From Luteitalea pratensis (GTDB lineage Bacteria > Acidobacteriota > Vicinamibacteria > Vicinamibacterales > Vicinamibacteraceae), in the NCBI RefSeq assembly GCF_001618865.1, contig NZ_CP015136.1, forward strand, positions 3,941,001-4,005,000: DNA of 64,000 nt, in the 5' to 3' direction. Shown piece after piece: positions 49,570 through 58,445 of this stretch. Made by a program: the position numbers and the translations under genes. Below the pieces are notes generated by a model that was given only the letters and a program-made list of their open reading frames with translations, was not told where the DNA came from and made no database searches. Each line of letters starts with the position of its first letter. Within the stretch, counting starts at the first letter, position 1.

Positions 49570-51566
49570 CGCCGTGTGCCGGTCCGTTCCGACGGTCGTG
49601 CGAGGCGGTCGAGGATGATCGCGACGAGCACGATCGCGAGGCCGGCTTCGATGCCCATGCCGACCTGCACCGTGTTGAGCGCGCGTACGACCGGCACCCC
49701 GAGTCCACCCGCGCCGACCAGGGCCGCGATGACGACCATCGAGAGGCTCAACATGATGCATTGGCTCACGCCAGTGAGGATGGCGGAGGCCGCGCTCGGC
49801 AGCTCGATCTTCATGAGGAGCTGCGATGGCGTCGCGCCGAAGGCCTGGCCGGCCTCGATGAGCGGACGCGGGACCGAGGCGATGCCGAGTTGCGTGAGAC
49901 GGATCGGGGCGGGCAGCGCGAAGATGATCGTGGAGACGAGACCCGGCACCACGCCCAGACCGAACAACACGAGCGTCGGCGTCAGGTAGACGAAGGTCGG
50001 GAGCGTTTGCATCAGGTCGAGGACCGGGCGCAGCAGCGCGTCCACGGCAGGGCGCCGCGCCGCCAGGACGCCGACGGGGACGCCGATCACGGTGCTCGTG
50101 CCTGCCGCGACGACCACCAGTCCGAGCGTCTCGATCGTGGCCGCCCAGTACCCCAGGTTCATGATCAGCAGGAGCGCCGCCGGGACGAACACCGCGAGCG
50201 CGATCGAGCGCCGACGCAGCCACGCCGCGCCTGTGAGGATGACCATCAGCAGTGGCGCTGGAATCATGGCAAGCGCGGACTGCGTGAGGCGGACGACCAG
50301 GCCGATGCCTCGCGAGGCGCCGTCGAAGACGCCGCGCGCGTGCTGCTTCGCGAAGTCGACGAGCCGTGTCGCTGCCTCGCCCACGGGCAGCTTGTGCCGC
50401 GTCATGACCGTCTCGAACCGCGAGCGCCGGCCGACGTCTGTGTCGTAGGTAGCGCCGGGCTGTCCCTTGGGCGCCGAAGCCTTGGCGGAGGCGGCCAGCC
50501 CGGCGTCCCCCACGGTGTTGCCGATCGTCGAGGCTGGCCGGCCGTCGCGCAGCGTCACGCCGGAAAGCCAGGCCCGGACCCGATCGCCGTGCGCCGCGCT
50601 CCACGCGTTCGCCGCGTCCGCCGCAGGCATCCGCTGCGTCAGCATGGCGTCCATCAACGCATTCTCATCGTCCACCGTGAAAGTCACGTTGCGCAGCAGG
50701 CGCGCCACGTTTGGACACGCGTCGGCGTACCGAGGGCGGGTAAGCGTGCGTACGGTCGCGCCGCCGAAGTCGGGGCCGAACCAGACGTCGCCGCCGGACA
50801 GGTAGCGCAGCCCAAACCGGCTGTTCATCGGGTGCGGCGACCAGCCGAGGAACACGATGGGACGCTGCGCCCGCACGGCCCGTTCGACTTCGGCCAGCAT
50901 GCCTTGCTCGCTCGACTCGACCAGACGGAATCCGCGCAGGCCTGCCGCGTCGTTGCGGATCATCGACAGCAGTGTTTCGTTGGCTTCATTGCCTGCTTCG
51001 ATGCCGTGAATGACACCTCCCAGCGCCACCCGGAAGCGGGCGATGTCGCGGAAGTCGCGCAGGCCGGCGTCATGGAGGTACGTCGGCACGGCGAGGGTGT
51101 AGCGGGCGCCGCGCAGATTGGTGGCGACGACCTCAATCGATCGGTCCGCGAGGTACGGCGCGATCATCTCCTGCTGCGAGGGCATCCAGTTGCCCAGGAA
51201 CGCGTCGATGTCGCCATTGCGCAGCGACGCGAACGTCACGGGCACCGAGAGCACGGTCACCCGTGGCTCGTACCCGAGTGAACCGAGTACGTGTGCGAGG
51301 ACGGCGGTGGTGGCAGTGACATCGGTCCAGCCGACGTCGGACAGACGTACGATGCGACAGGCGAGCGGGTCGGCAGGCGTTGCAGGCTGCGCATACGCAC
51401 TCCCGGTCGCGATGAGGATGGTAGGGACCGCTGTCCCAGCGGCAATGAGGATGGTAGGGACCGCTGTCCCAGCGGTCCATCTCCAACATGAACGCCATGG
51501 ACCCCTCTGAGAGGCGTCCCTACCTTCGAGGAGGGTCACGCGCGCGTCAGCGGCAGGAGGCGACAC
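49566..51566 (-). CDS. Glycine betaine/choline ABC transporter: fused substrate-binding and permease protein
   Basis: One polypeptide joins two functions. Residues about 70-350 are an OpuAC/ChoX-type binding protein (CRIVRLSDVGWTDVTATTAV; FLGNWMPSQQEMIAPYL; RPIVFLGWSPHPMN). Residues 430-660 are a ProW-type permease with the EAA loop (LIEAGQAFGATPSQLLMKIE). The binding domain is N-terminal and must face the periplasm. The N-terminus is odd: from the GTG at 51566 the first 60 residues are read through a REPIN, which encodes TAVPTILIAAG and TAVPTILIATG just before SAYAQPA. The true start is uncertain; no ATG in frame precedes the mature domain. Confidence 0.85.
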   Translation of the reverse strand: MSPPAADARVTLLEGRDASQRGPWRSCWRWTAGTAVPTILIAAGTAVPTILIATGSAYAQPATPADPLACRIVRLSDVGWTDVTATTAVLAHVLGSLGYEPRVTVLSVPVTFASLRNGDIDAFLGNWMPSQQEMIAPYLADRSIEVVATNLRGARYTLAVPTYLHDAGLRDFRDIARFRVALGGVIHGIEAGNEANETLLSMIRNDAAGLRGFRLVESSEQGMLAEVERAVRAQRPIVFLGWSPHPMNSRFGLRYLSGGDVWFGPDFGGATVRTLTRPRYADACPNVARLLRNVTFTVDDENALMDAMLTQRMPAADAANAWSAAHGDRVRAWLSGVTLRDGRPASTIGNTVGDAGLAASAKASAPKGQPGATYDTDVGRRSRFETVMTRHKLPVGEAATRLVDFAKQHARGVFDGASRGIGLVVRLTQSALAMIPAPLLMVILTGAAWLRRRSIALAVFVPAALLLIMNLGYWAATIETLGLVVVAAGTSTVIGVPVGVLAARRPAVDALLRPVLDLMQTLPTFVYLTPTLVLFGLGVVPGLVSTIIFALPAPIRLTQLGIASVPRPLIEAGQAFGATPSQLLMKIELPSAASAILTGVSQCIMLSLSMVVIAALVGAGGLGVPVVRALNTVQVGMGIEAGLAIVLVAIILDRLARPSERTGTRR
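51420..51524. repeat. REPIN overlapping the 5' end of the ABC transporter gene
   Basis: A REP head (GGTAGGGACCGCTGTCCCAG) is present twice in tandem at 51420 and 51453, with inverted partner ending GAGGCGTCCCTACC at 51524. It is read in the sense frame of the downstream gene on the minus strand and lies 22 nt past the stop of the GH10-like gene. Confidence 0.85.
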
Positions 51567-53244
51567 CGGCCCGCGATGCGTCGACGGTCAACGTGATGCG
51601 CGTCACGTTCTGCGCGCTGACCTCGATCGTGCAGTCGCTCGTATAGGCCCCGCCCGCGGGAGAGACCAGGTGGACGCGATACGAACCCGGCGCCACGGCC
51701 GGGGTGGCGAACACTCCCGAGCCGTCGCTGACGACGTCGTCGGGACCCGTGGACCGGCCGGCAGCATCGAGGTGGACCTGGGCGCCGTCCACCGGCATGC
51801 CGGTGCCGTCCTCGAGGCGTCCGAGCACGTGACCGACGCTGCCTTTCCACGGCGTCGCCGGCCGCGGGACGCTGACCGCAAACAGTGGCGGCTGGATGGG
51901 ATCGACAACCTGCCCACCCGTTGTCCGACCCGTGCGCAAGCCGGCGGCCACGTCTTCGACTGCCCGCTGCGGCGTGTCCCGGCCGGCTGGCAGTGACAGG
52001 GGGTTGTCGACAACGGGGGCGTTGGTCGCGGCAAGGGAGAAGATGCTGACGCCGCCCTGCTGGCCGGCAGCCGCGAGCCCGACGCGCGCCTGCCGCAGGA
52101 GGCCCTCGAGGGAATTCTGGTACGCACCGAGTCCGATCACGAACGGCCGCGCGCCCGGGTTGTTGGCGAGCCAGGCGGTCCAGGCGCTGAATTCATCGGC
52201 GGTGTCGGCCACATGCTCCTGCCGGTAGACCTGCGGCACGATCACGTCCACGCTGCCATCGCCTGCCCAGCGGAACCAGTCCTGGAACGTTCGCGAGAAG
52301 GCGACAGTGCCACGGGGATCGCCGGGCGCCGCGCCGGCGGCGACCGCGGACACGCTCACGACGAGTGAGGGGCGTACGGCGTAGGCCGAGATCGCGAGCC
52401 GGCGGGTCAGCGCGGTGATCTGTTCGCGACGCCATTCGCTCCATCGCCCATCGTCCTGGCCCGGCACTCCAGGTTGCCCGGTGCGGGCCTGGAACCGCGC
52501 GACGGAGACCGCGTTGTACCCGATACTCGCGCTGCCGGACGGTGCCTCGGGGTAGTGGAGCGCGTCGAGACGGACACCATCCACCGGATAGCGTTCGACG
52601 AGGCGCGTGACGAGGTCGACCACGTAGTTGGCAGCGGCCGGATGGCCGAAATCGAGCCAGTAGTCGCTGCCGAAGCGGTACCCCTCCATCGAAGTGCCGT
52701 TGCCGTCGGGCTGAAGCGTTCGCGTCAGCCAGTTCTCGGCGCCCTCGACGGCCCGTCCGCCCTGCAGTCCGTGTCGCGTGAACACGTGACGCGGGTCCTG
52801 GGGGGCAGTATTCAGGTGCCACACGGGACCGAGGGTCAGCAGGGCGTGCACCTCGAGGCCGGCCGCTCGCGCCTTCGAGAGGAGATCGCCGAGCGGGTCG
52901 AAGCCGCCGTCGATCGTCACCCCTTCCGGGGCGGGCTCGCTGCCATCGAGGTAGAACGCGTCGCCGCGGCGCCGGACCTGCACATAGAGGACGTTGACGT
53001 TCCACGCGACAGCCCGCGCGACGACGGTCGCGACTTCGTCGGCGTTGCCGACGCGGCTGTTGAACGTGTCGACGAAGCCGGCGCGCCAGCGGGGAGCCGT
53101 GTCCTGGGCAGCCGACTCCGCTGCGACCGCACAGACCAGCAACAGGCACGCGGCGAAGCGGCGGATGAGCTGCTGGAGTCGGTTGTGGCCGTCCCAGGGA
53201 GAGGTTGCTTGCACACGCACGCTGATGCGATGGTAAAGGGCCAT
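51547..53244 (-). CDS. Exported glycoside-hydrolase-like protein (GHL10/DUF4015 type) with C-terminal Ig-like domain
   Basis: A 565-residue exported protein with a signal peptide (FAACLLLVCAVAAESAAQ) and a GHL10-type TIM barrel from about 50 to 400: WRAGFVDTFNSRVGNADEV, VDGVRLDALHYPEAPSGSAS with an Asp, and YRQEHVADTADEFSAWTAWL. The final 90 residues are a carboxypeptidase-regulatory-like beta domain (GHVLGRLEDGTGMPVDGAQV). The family is related to glycoside hydrolases of clan A; its substrate is unknown. It lies just upstream of the ABC transporter gene on the same strand, overlapping by 20 bp if the GTG at 51566 is used. Confidence 0.82.
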   Translation of the reverse strand: MALYHRISVRVQATSPWDGHNRLQQLIRRFAACLLLVCAVAAESAAQDTAPRWRAGFVDTFNSRVGNADEVATVVARAVAWNVNVLYVQVRRRGDAFYLDGSEPAPEGVTIDGGFDPLGDLLSKARAAGLEVHALLTLGPVWHLNTAPQDPRHVFTRHGLQGGRAVEGAENWLTRTLQPDGNGTSMEGYRFGSDYWLDFGHPAAANYVVDLVTRLVERYPVDGVRLDALHYPEAPSGSASIGYNAVSVARFQARTGQPGVPGQDDGRWSEWRREQITALTRRLAISAYAVRPSLVVSVSAVAAGAAPGDPRGTVAFSRTFQDWFRWAGDGSVDVIVPQVYRQEHVADTADEFSAWTAWLANNPGARPFVIGLGAYQNSLEGLLRQARVGLAAAGQQGGVSIFSLAATNAPVVDNPLSLPAGRDTPQRAVEDVAAGLRTGRTTGGQVVDPIQPPLFAVSVPRPATPWKGSVGHVLGRLEDGTGMPVDGAQVHLDAAGRSTGPDDVVSDGSGVFATPAVAPGSYRVHLVSPAGGAYTSDCTIEVSAQNVTRITLTVDASRAGVASCR

Positions 53245-53312
53245 CTGTCCGGTTGTCCACGGCAGCGGTCGTGGGGGCCGGCTTGCGGGCTGGCACCAAT
53301 CGGACTGCTGGC

Positions 53313-54728
53313 GTGAACTTCGTCTCCTACGCCTTCGCGGCGCTGCTCCTGATCGTGTGCCTCGCCCGGCTGACTGTCGGGCGGTGCAAGGTCGAACCGG
53401 CCTACAACGGAGTGCTGCTCGTCGCCAGCCTCGTCTTCTACGGCTGGCATATCCCGTCGTATCTCTGGGTGCTGCTGGTGTCGGCCACGATCGACTTCTA
53501 CGCCGCCATGGCCCTCGAGCGTCCCGATCGATCCCCGCCGACGCGGAAGGCCATCCTCGCCATCTCGCTCGGCACCAATCTCGGACTGCTGGGTTTCTTC
53601 AAGTATTTCGGCTTCGCCCTCGACAACCTGCAGTGGGTGTCGGAGCACGTCGGCCTCGGCTTCAGCCGGCCGGCGTGGCAGGTGGTGCTCCCGATGGGCA
53701 TCAGCTTCTACACGTTCCAGTCGATGAGCTACACCATCGACGTCTACCGGGGCCACCTGCGGGCGCTGCCGCGTTTCCGGGACTTCATCCTGTTCATCGC
53801 CTTCTTCCCGCAACTCGTGGCCGGGCCGATCGTGCGCGCCACCGAGTTCCTGCCGCAGATGCCCCGCGTGCGCCACATCCGGTGGCCGGTAGCCGCGACG
53901 GGCCTGGCCTTCATCATCGAAGGCTACTTCCTGAAGATGGTGTGCGCCGACACACTGGCCACGTACGTGAACAAGTACTGGGAGCATGGCTATCGCGCCG
54001 ATGGCAACAGCACGGTGACACTCTGGCTCGCGCTGCTGTTCAGCGGCCAGATTTTCTGCGACTTCGCCGGTTACTCGCAGATTGCGCGGGGTTGTGCATA
54101 CCTGCTCGGTTACACGTTGCCGATCAACTTTCGTAGTCCCTACATCGCCGGATCGTTCAAGAACTTCTGGGAGCGCTGGCACATCACGCTGTCGCGCTGG
54201 CTGCGCGATTACCTGTACGTGCCGCTCGGCGGCAACCGCGTCTCGGCGAGGCGGACGTACGTCAACCTGCTGCTGGTGATGCTGCTCGGCGGCCTCTGGC
54301 ACGGGGCCGCGTGGACGTATGTCACATGGGGCGGGCTGCACGGTGCGGCGCTGGCCGTGGAGCGCATGCTCGGCCTGCACCGGGGGCTCGAGCAGCGCCC
54401 CTGGTGGCTGCGCCTCGGCTGGGGACTGGTGGTCCAGGGCGTGGTGCTCGTCGCGTGGGTGTTCTTTCGCAGCGCCTCGTTTGCAGACGCCTTGCAGTTC
54501 CTGCGCAACATCGCGAAGTTCGAGACCGTGCCGATGAACTGGGAGATGTGGACGGCGCTCGTCTTCCTCGCGCCGGTCGCCATCGGCCACGCCTGGACGT
54601 GGTTGGTCGAGCACAGATGGGTCAAGCCGCTCACGCCCGCCCGCCGCGCCGTGCTGACGGGCGTCCTGCTGTACGCCATCCTCAGCGCCTACGGCTCGAG
54701 CAACGCGTTCATCTATTTCCAGTTCTGA
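53313..54728 (+). CDS. MBOAT family O-acyltransferase (AlgI/DltB-like)
   Basis: From the GTG at 53313 the product is 471 residues with about 10-12 hydrophobic segments. MBOAT markers are present: MGISFYTFQSMSYTIDVYRG near 130-149, FFPQLVAGPIVRATEFLPQM, FWERWHITLSRWLRDYLYVP near 283-302 and the catalytic His in LLGGLWHGAAWTYVTWGGLH near 325-344. Such enzymes move acetyl groups across the membrane onto an exported polymer, with a periplasmic SGNH partner. The next gene encodes such a partner candidate. It is divergent from the GHL10 gene. Confidence 0.9.
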   Translation: MNFVSYAFAALLLIVCLARLTVGRCKVEPAYNGVLLVASLVFYGWHIPSYLWVLLVSATIDFYAAMALERPDRSPPTRKAILAISLGTNLGLLGFFKYFGFALDNLQWVSEHVGLGFSRPAWQVVLPMGISFYTFQSMSYTIDVYRGHLRALPRFRDFILFIAFFPQLVAGPIVRATEFLPQMPRVRHIRWPVAATGLAFIIEGYFLKMVCADTLATYVNKYWEHGYRADGNSTVTLWLALLFSGQIFCDFAGYSQIARGCAYLLGYTLPINFRSPYIAGSFKNFWERWHITLSRWLRDYLYVPLGGNRVSARRTYVNLLLVMLLGGLWHGAAWTYVTWGGLHGAALAVERMLGLHRGLEQRPWWLRLGWGLVVQGVVLVAWVFFRSASFADALQFLRNIAKFETVPMNWEMWTALVFLAPVAIGHAWTWLVEHRWVKPLTPARRAVLTGVLLYAILSAYGSSNAFIYFQF

Positions 54729-54740
54729 CGCGGCCAGTTA

Positions 54741-54935
54741 GGTAGCGTCGGGCTGTCCCAGCCCGACATCGCGGCCACGCGTCGAGCAAGCTCGACGCCT
54801 ACGTCGTCCGGGCGCCGTCGCCTGCTTGTGTGTAGCCGTCGAGCTTGCTCGACGGACGAGTTTGCTCATGAATCGTATCCGTCGACCTTCCACCTTCGCC
54901 AAGGCTACGGTGGACAGGTCAGGTCAACGGAGGGG
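54741..54935. repeat. Family 2 repeat cluster
   Basis: Three palindromes occur here: GTCGGGCTGTCCCAGCCCGA (54748), GTCGAGCAAGCTCGACGCCT (54781) and GTCGAGCTTGCTCGACGG (54838). The 50-bp segment shared with 42684-42723 follows (CCACCTTCGCCAAGGCTACG at 54888). It fills the 210-bp gap between the MBOAT gene and its partner. Confidence 0.7.
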
Positions 54936-54940
54936 TTGCT

Positions 54941-55936
54941 ATGCTGGGAGCCATGCGAGGGCTTCGCAGTCGCGACCGGCGCGCGGTGGGGGCAATCCTG
55001 CTCGGCGTGACCACCTTCGCCTTCTGCGCGTTGGAGGGTTGGGGGATCTGGAAGCTGACGACGCTGCGGCGCTTTACGCTGGACATCGCGACGGCGGCCG
55101 ATCCGCCGGCCGGGCACTTCCTTGCACACGACCGCGGCGGGCATGTGGACCACCACGTGCTGCTGCACGGCATGGACGCCGAAACGCTCCGCAACCTGCA
55201 GCGGGCCGACGTCCTGCTGATGGGCAACTCGCGATTGATGTTCGCGCTCCGCGGCGAGGCGCTCCGGCAGTACTTCGTCACGCGTGGGCTGCGGCCGTTC
55301 GCACTCGGCTTCGGGCACGAGGAACAGCACCAGTTCCCGCTCGAAGTCATGCGCCGGCACCACCTGCGGCCCAGGCTCGTCATCGTCAATGTCGACAACT
55401 TCTTCGGAGGCGTCACCTCGTCGTGGGGCGAGCGGGTGCTACGTGATTCGCGGTTCAACGCCTGGAAAATCGAGGCGGAGGCGACCGTCGCCCATGTGAT
55501 TCGGCGGGAGATGCACCTGGTGGTGCCGCACGTGCCCGACCTCTGGGATGGCGAGCGCGAGTTCATCCTCTACCGCTCGGAGCGAGATGGGTCTTGGTTC
55601 GTCGCGACCCGCTTCGGTCGCGGTGCGACGCTCGAGCCGTTCTATCGCGGCCGCGACACGGTGCGGCCGCACAACCTCCAACTCGCCCGGGCCTTCAAGG
55701 AGTCCGTGGAAGCCACCGGCGCCAGGGTGGTTTTCGTACTGGTACCGGGACGTGACGTATCGCTGACCCACGCGCAGTTGCTGGCCGATGCCGTCGGCGT
55801 GCCCCTCGTCGCTCCGGACGTGCCGGACCTGCGCACGATGGACGGGTCGCATCTCACCGATGCGAGCGCCGCGGGCTACGCGTCCGCGTTCTTCCAGCAC
55901 CTGGATCCCGTCCTTGATGACCTTCTCCGCAGGTAG
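54941..55936 (+). CDS. SGNH-hydrolase-like exported protein, probable MBOAT partner
   Basis: A 331-residue protein with an N-terminal membrane anchor (RRAVGAILLGVTTFAFCALE) followed by a periplasmic domain. It contains DVLLMGNSRLMFALRGEALR near 85-104 (G-N-S-R in place of the GDS block), the GFGHEEQHQ region, and a C-terminal TMDGSHLTDASAAGYASAFF with an Asp-x-x-His pair. These are the signs of an SGNH/AlgX-like fold. Following an MBOAT gene, it probably transfers or handles acyl groups on an exported polymer. The TAG stop is the TAG of a REP (GGTAG at 55932-55936). Confidence 0.68.
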   Translation: MLGAMRGLRSRDRRAVGAILLGVTTFAFCALEGWGIWKLTTLRRFTLDIATAADPPAGHFLAHDRGGHVDHHVLLHGMDAETLRNLQRADVLLMGNSRLMFALRGEALRQYFVTRGLRPFALGFGHEEQHQFPLEVMRRHHLRPRLVIVNVDNFFGGVTSSWGERVLRDSRFNAWKIEAEATVAHVIRREMHLVVPHVPDLWDGEREFILYRSERDGSWFVATRFGRGATLEPFYRGRDTVRPHNLQLARAFKESVEATGARVVFVLVPGRDVSLTHAQLLADAVGVPLVAPDVPDLRTMDGSHLTDASAAGYASAFFQHLDPVLDDLLRR

Positions 55937-56007
55937 GGACCGCTCTCCGAGCGGTCCATCTCCGCAGGAGCCAGACGCGATGGACGCCTCGCAGAGGCGT
56001 CCCTACC
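55932..56007. repeat. REPIN supplying the stop codon of the SGNH-like gene
   Basis: The left REP GGTAGGGACCGCTCTCCGAG starts within the last codons of the gene and provides its TAG. The inverted right REP ends GAGGCGTCCCTACC, 21 nt before the P1 peptidase start. It is a compact pair of 76 bp. Confidence 0.9.
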
Positions 56008-56028
56008 AATTTAGGTAACATCTGTTGT

Positions 56029-57081
56029 GTGCGCACACCCCCCTGGGCCGCGCTGCTGCTCGCGGTGGGCACGGCTCTTCTCGGCGCGCAGGCGCCGGAC
56101 CCACCTCCACCCATGAATGGCACGCTCACCGACGTCGAAGGCCTGCTCGTCGGCCACGCAGTTCGCCGTGAGCGGCCGACCGGTTGCACCGTCATCCTGG
56201 CCCGCGAAGGTGCGGTGGCTGGAGTGGACGTCCGCGGAGCAGCCCCCGGCACCCGCGAGACCGACCTCCTGAATCCGCTGAACACGGTGCAGCAGGTGCA
56301 CGCGATTGTGCTCGCCGGCGGCAGTGCTTTCGGTCTCGACGCCGCCACCGGGGTGATGAGTTGGCTGGAATCGGAAGGCATCGGCTTCAAGGTCGGGCCG
56401 ACGCGCGTGCCGATCGTGCCCGCGGCCATCCTGTTCGACCTCGGCATCGGCGACGCGCGCATCCGCCCGGATGCTGCGTGTGGACGCGAGGCGGCGATGG
56501 CAGCCTCGGCCGCGGCCGTGCCGCAGGGGAGCGTTGGCGCCGGCGCCGGCGCAACGGTGGGGAAGTTGCACGGAATGGCGCGGGCCATGAAAGGCGGCGT
56601 CGGCAGCGCCTCGATCCGCTTGCCGAACGGCATCGTCGTCGCGGCACTCGTCGCCGTCAACGCGCGTGGAGACGTCATCGATCCCACCACCGGGAAGGTC
56701 GTGGCTGGCGTCCGCACCGCCGATGGACGACACCTGGCCGACGCGCGCGAACTGCTGCGCCAGGGCGTGCCGGCGCCGGCACCGGTCGCCGAGAACACGA
56801 CGCTGGGCGTCGTCGCGACAAATGCCACGCTGACCAAGAGCGAGGCGTCGCTGGTGGCGCGCATGGCCCACGACGGCTTCGCGCGTGCCATCGCGCCGGT
56901 CCACACGCCGTCGGATGGTGACGTCATCTTCGCGCTCGCCACCGGCAAGCAGGCAGGCGTCGCGGACGTCGGCCTGATTGGCGCGCTCGCTGCCGACGTG
57001 ACGGCCCAGGCCATCGTGAACGCCGTCCAACGAGCCGATCCCCTGCCGTCGCTGCCCTCGGCGCGCACCCTCGTTCCGTGA
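56029..57081 (+). CDS. P1 family peptidase (DmpA-like, exported)
   Basis: The 350-residue protein has a signal peptide (WAALLLAVGTALLGAQA) and the P1/DmpA fold: LLVGHAVRRERPTGCTVILA near 42-61, VLAGGSAFGLDAATGVMSWL near 94-113, GAGAGATVGKLHGMARAMKG and ENTTLGVVATNATLTKSEAS with the candidate nucleophile. P1 enzymes are self-processing N-terminal nucleophile aminopeptidases. The GTG start at 56029 lies 21 nt after a REPIN. Its stop overlaps the start of the symporter gene by 4 bp (GTGA), so peptide cleavage and uptake may be coupled. Confidence 0.87.
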   Translation: MRTPPWAALLLAVGTALLGAQAPDPPPPMNGTLTDVEGLLVGHAVRRERPTGCTVILAREGAVAGVDVRGAAPGTRETDLLNPLNTVQQVHAIVLAGGSAFGLDAATGVMSWLESEGIGFKVGPTRVPIVPAAILFDLGIGDARIRPDAACGREAAMAASAAAVPQGSVGAGAGATVGKLHGMARAMKGGVGSASIRLPNGIVVAALVAVNARGDVIDPTTGKVVAGVRTADGRHLADARELLRQGVPAPAPVAENTTLGVVATNATLTKSEASLVARMAHDGFARAIAPVHTPSDGDVIFALATGKQAGVADVGLIGALAADVTAQAIVNAVQRADPLPSLPSARTLVP

Positions 57082-58445
57082 CGCTCGCCCTGCTGCTTGC
57101 CTACGCGGCAGCCCTCATCTTCATCGGTTGGTGGTCGTCGCGCCGGGCCACGGCCGCCGACTTCTTCGTCGCAGGACGCCGCCTGTCGCCGGCCCTGCTC
57201 GCCGGCACGCTCATCGCCGCCAACATCGGGGCCGGGTCCACGGTCGGTGCCGCCGGCCTCGGCTACCGCGACGGGATCGCGGCCTGGTGGTGGGTCGGGT
57301 CGGCCGGGCTCGGCTCGATGGTGCTCGCGCTTGTCGTCGGCCCACGCATCTGGCGCATCGCTGCCGACCAGGACCATCGCACGCTCGGCGACTACCTCAA
57401 GAGCCGTTTCGGTGACGACGTGCGTGCGCTCATGGCCGTGCTCCTGTGGTGCGGGTCACTGGCCATTCTCTCGGCGCAACTGATCGCCCTCGCGGGACTG
57501 CTCGAGACCGTCGCTGGCGTGCCACGCACCTGGGGCTGTGTCATCGGCGGTGTCGTCGCGACGCTGTACTTCGCCGCCGGCGGGCTGCTGTCCTCCGCTG
57601 CTGTCAACGCGGTGCAGGCAATCGTGCTGGTTGCCGGGCTCGCACTCGCGCTGCCCGCCGCATGGCCGTCCAGCGGACTCCATGCCGCGTTGCCACCATC
57701 GGTGCCCTCCGACTATTGGCATCCGTTCTCTGGCGGCTCGTCTGGTGTGATGTACCTGGCGCTCCTCGGACCGTCGTTCATCGTCTCGCCGGGATTGCTG
57801 CAGAAGGTCTACGGCGCGCGAGACGCGCGAGCGGTGCGGATCGGCGTGCTGGTCAACGCAGGCGTCCTGCTCGCGTTCGCGGCGATTCCGCCCCTGCTCG
57901 GAATGCTGGCGCGGGTGTCACACCCGTCGCTGCCGAATCACGAACTGGCACTGCCGATGCTGCTGCGGGACGATTTGCCGCCGTGGCTCGGTGGCCTGGC
58001 GCTCGCGGCGCTGTTCTCGGCGGAAGTGAGCACTGCAGACGCGGTGCTCTTCATGTTGTCCACCTCGCTCGCACGTGATCTCTACGCCGGGCACCTGCGG
58101 CCGGCGGCGACGCAGGCCGAGCAACTCCGCGTCGTGCGCGTAGCGGCCGTCGTGTCCGGCACCATCGGCGTGGCCATCGCGATCTGGGCCGGCAGCATCG
58201 TCAGAACGATGGGGTTGTTCTACAGCGTGCTGAGCGCGGGCCTGTTCGTGCCGGTGGTGGCCGGCCTCTTCGCGCGGCGTGCCGGCCGCGTCCAGGCACT
58301 TGCCGCGATGATCGCTGGCGCTGTCACCACGGCGGTCCTGCAGATCGCCACCGTTGGGGCCGGCATTGCCGGCGTCGCCCCCGTGGTCTGGGGCCTGCTC
58401 GCCTCCGCCACCGCGCTCGGCGTCGCATTGCTGGTCCGTAGGTAG
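57078..58445 (+). CDS. Sodium:solute symporter family protein
   Basis: A 455-residue SSS-family transporter with about 12-13 helices. Family blocks: FFVAGRRLSPALLAGTLIAA, then NIGAGSTVGAAGLGYRDG near 47-64 (Na+ site region), LGDYLKSRFGDDVRALMAVL, and AALFSAEVSTADAVLFMLST near 308-327. The substrate is unknown; its coupling with the P1 peptidase suggests amino acids or peptides. The last two codons and the TAG stop come from the first unit of the REP array, so the original C-terminus may have been different. Confidence 0.88.
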   Translation: MTLALLLAYAAALIFIGWWSSRRATAADFFVAGRRLSPALLAGTLIAANIGAGSTVGAAGLGYRDGIAAWWWVGSAGLGSMVLALVVGPRIWRIAADQDHRTLGDYLKSRFGDDVRALMAVLLWCGSLAILSAQLIALAGLLETVAGVPRTWGCVIGGVVATLYFAAGGLLSSAAVNAVQAIVLVAGLALALPAAWPSSGLHAALPPSVPSDYWHPFSGGSSGVMYLALLGPSFIVSPGLLQKVYGARDARAVRIGVLVNAGVLLAFAAIPPLLGMLARVSHPSLPNHELALPMLLRDDLPPWLGGLALAALFSAEVSTADAVLFMLSTSLARDLYAGHLRPAATQAEQLRVVRVAAVVSGTIGVAIAIWAGSIVRTMGLFYSVLSAGLFVPVVAGLFARRAGRVQALAAMIAGAVTTAVLQIATVGAGIAGVAPVVWGLLASATALGVALLVRR

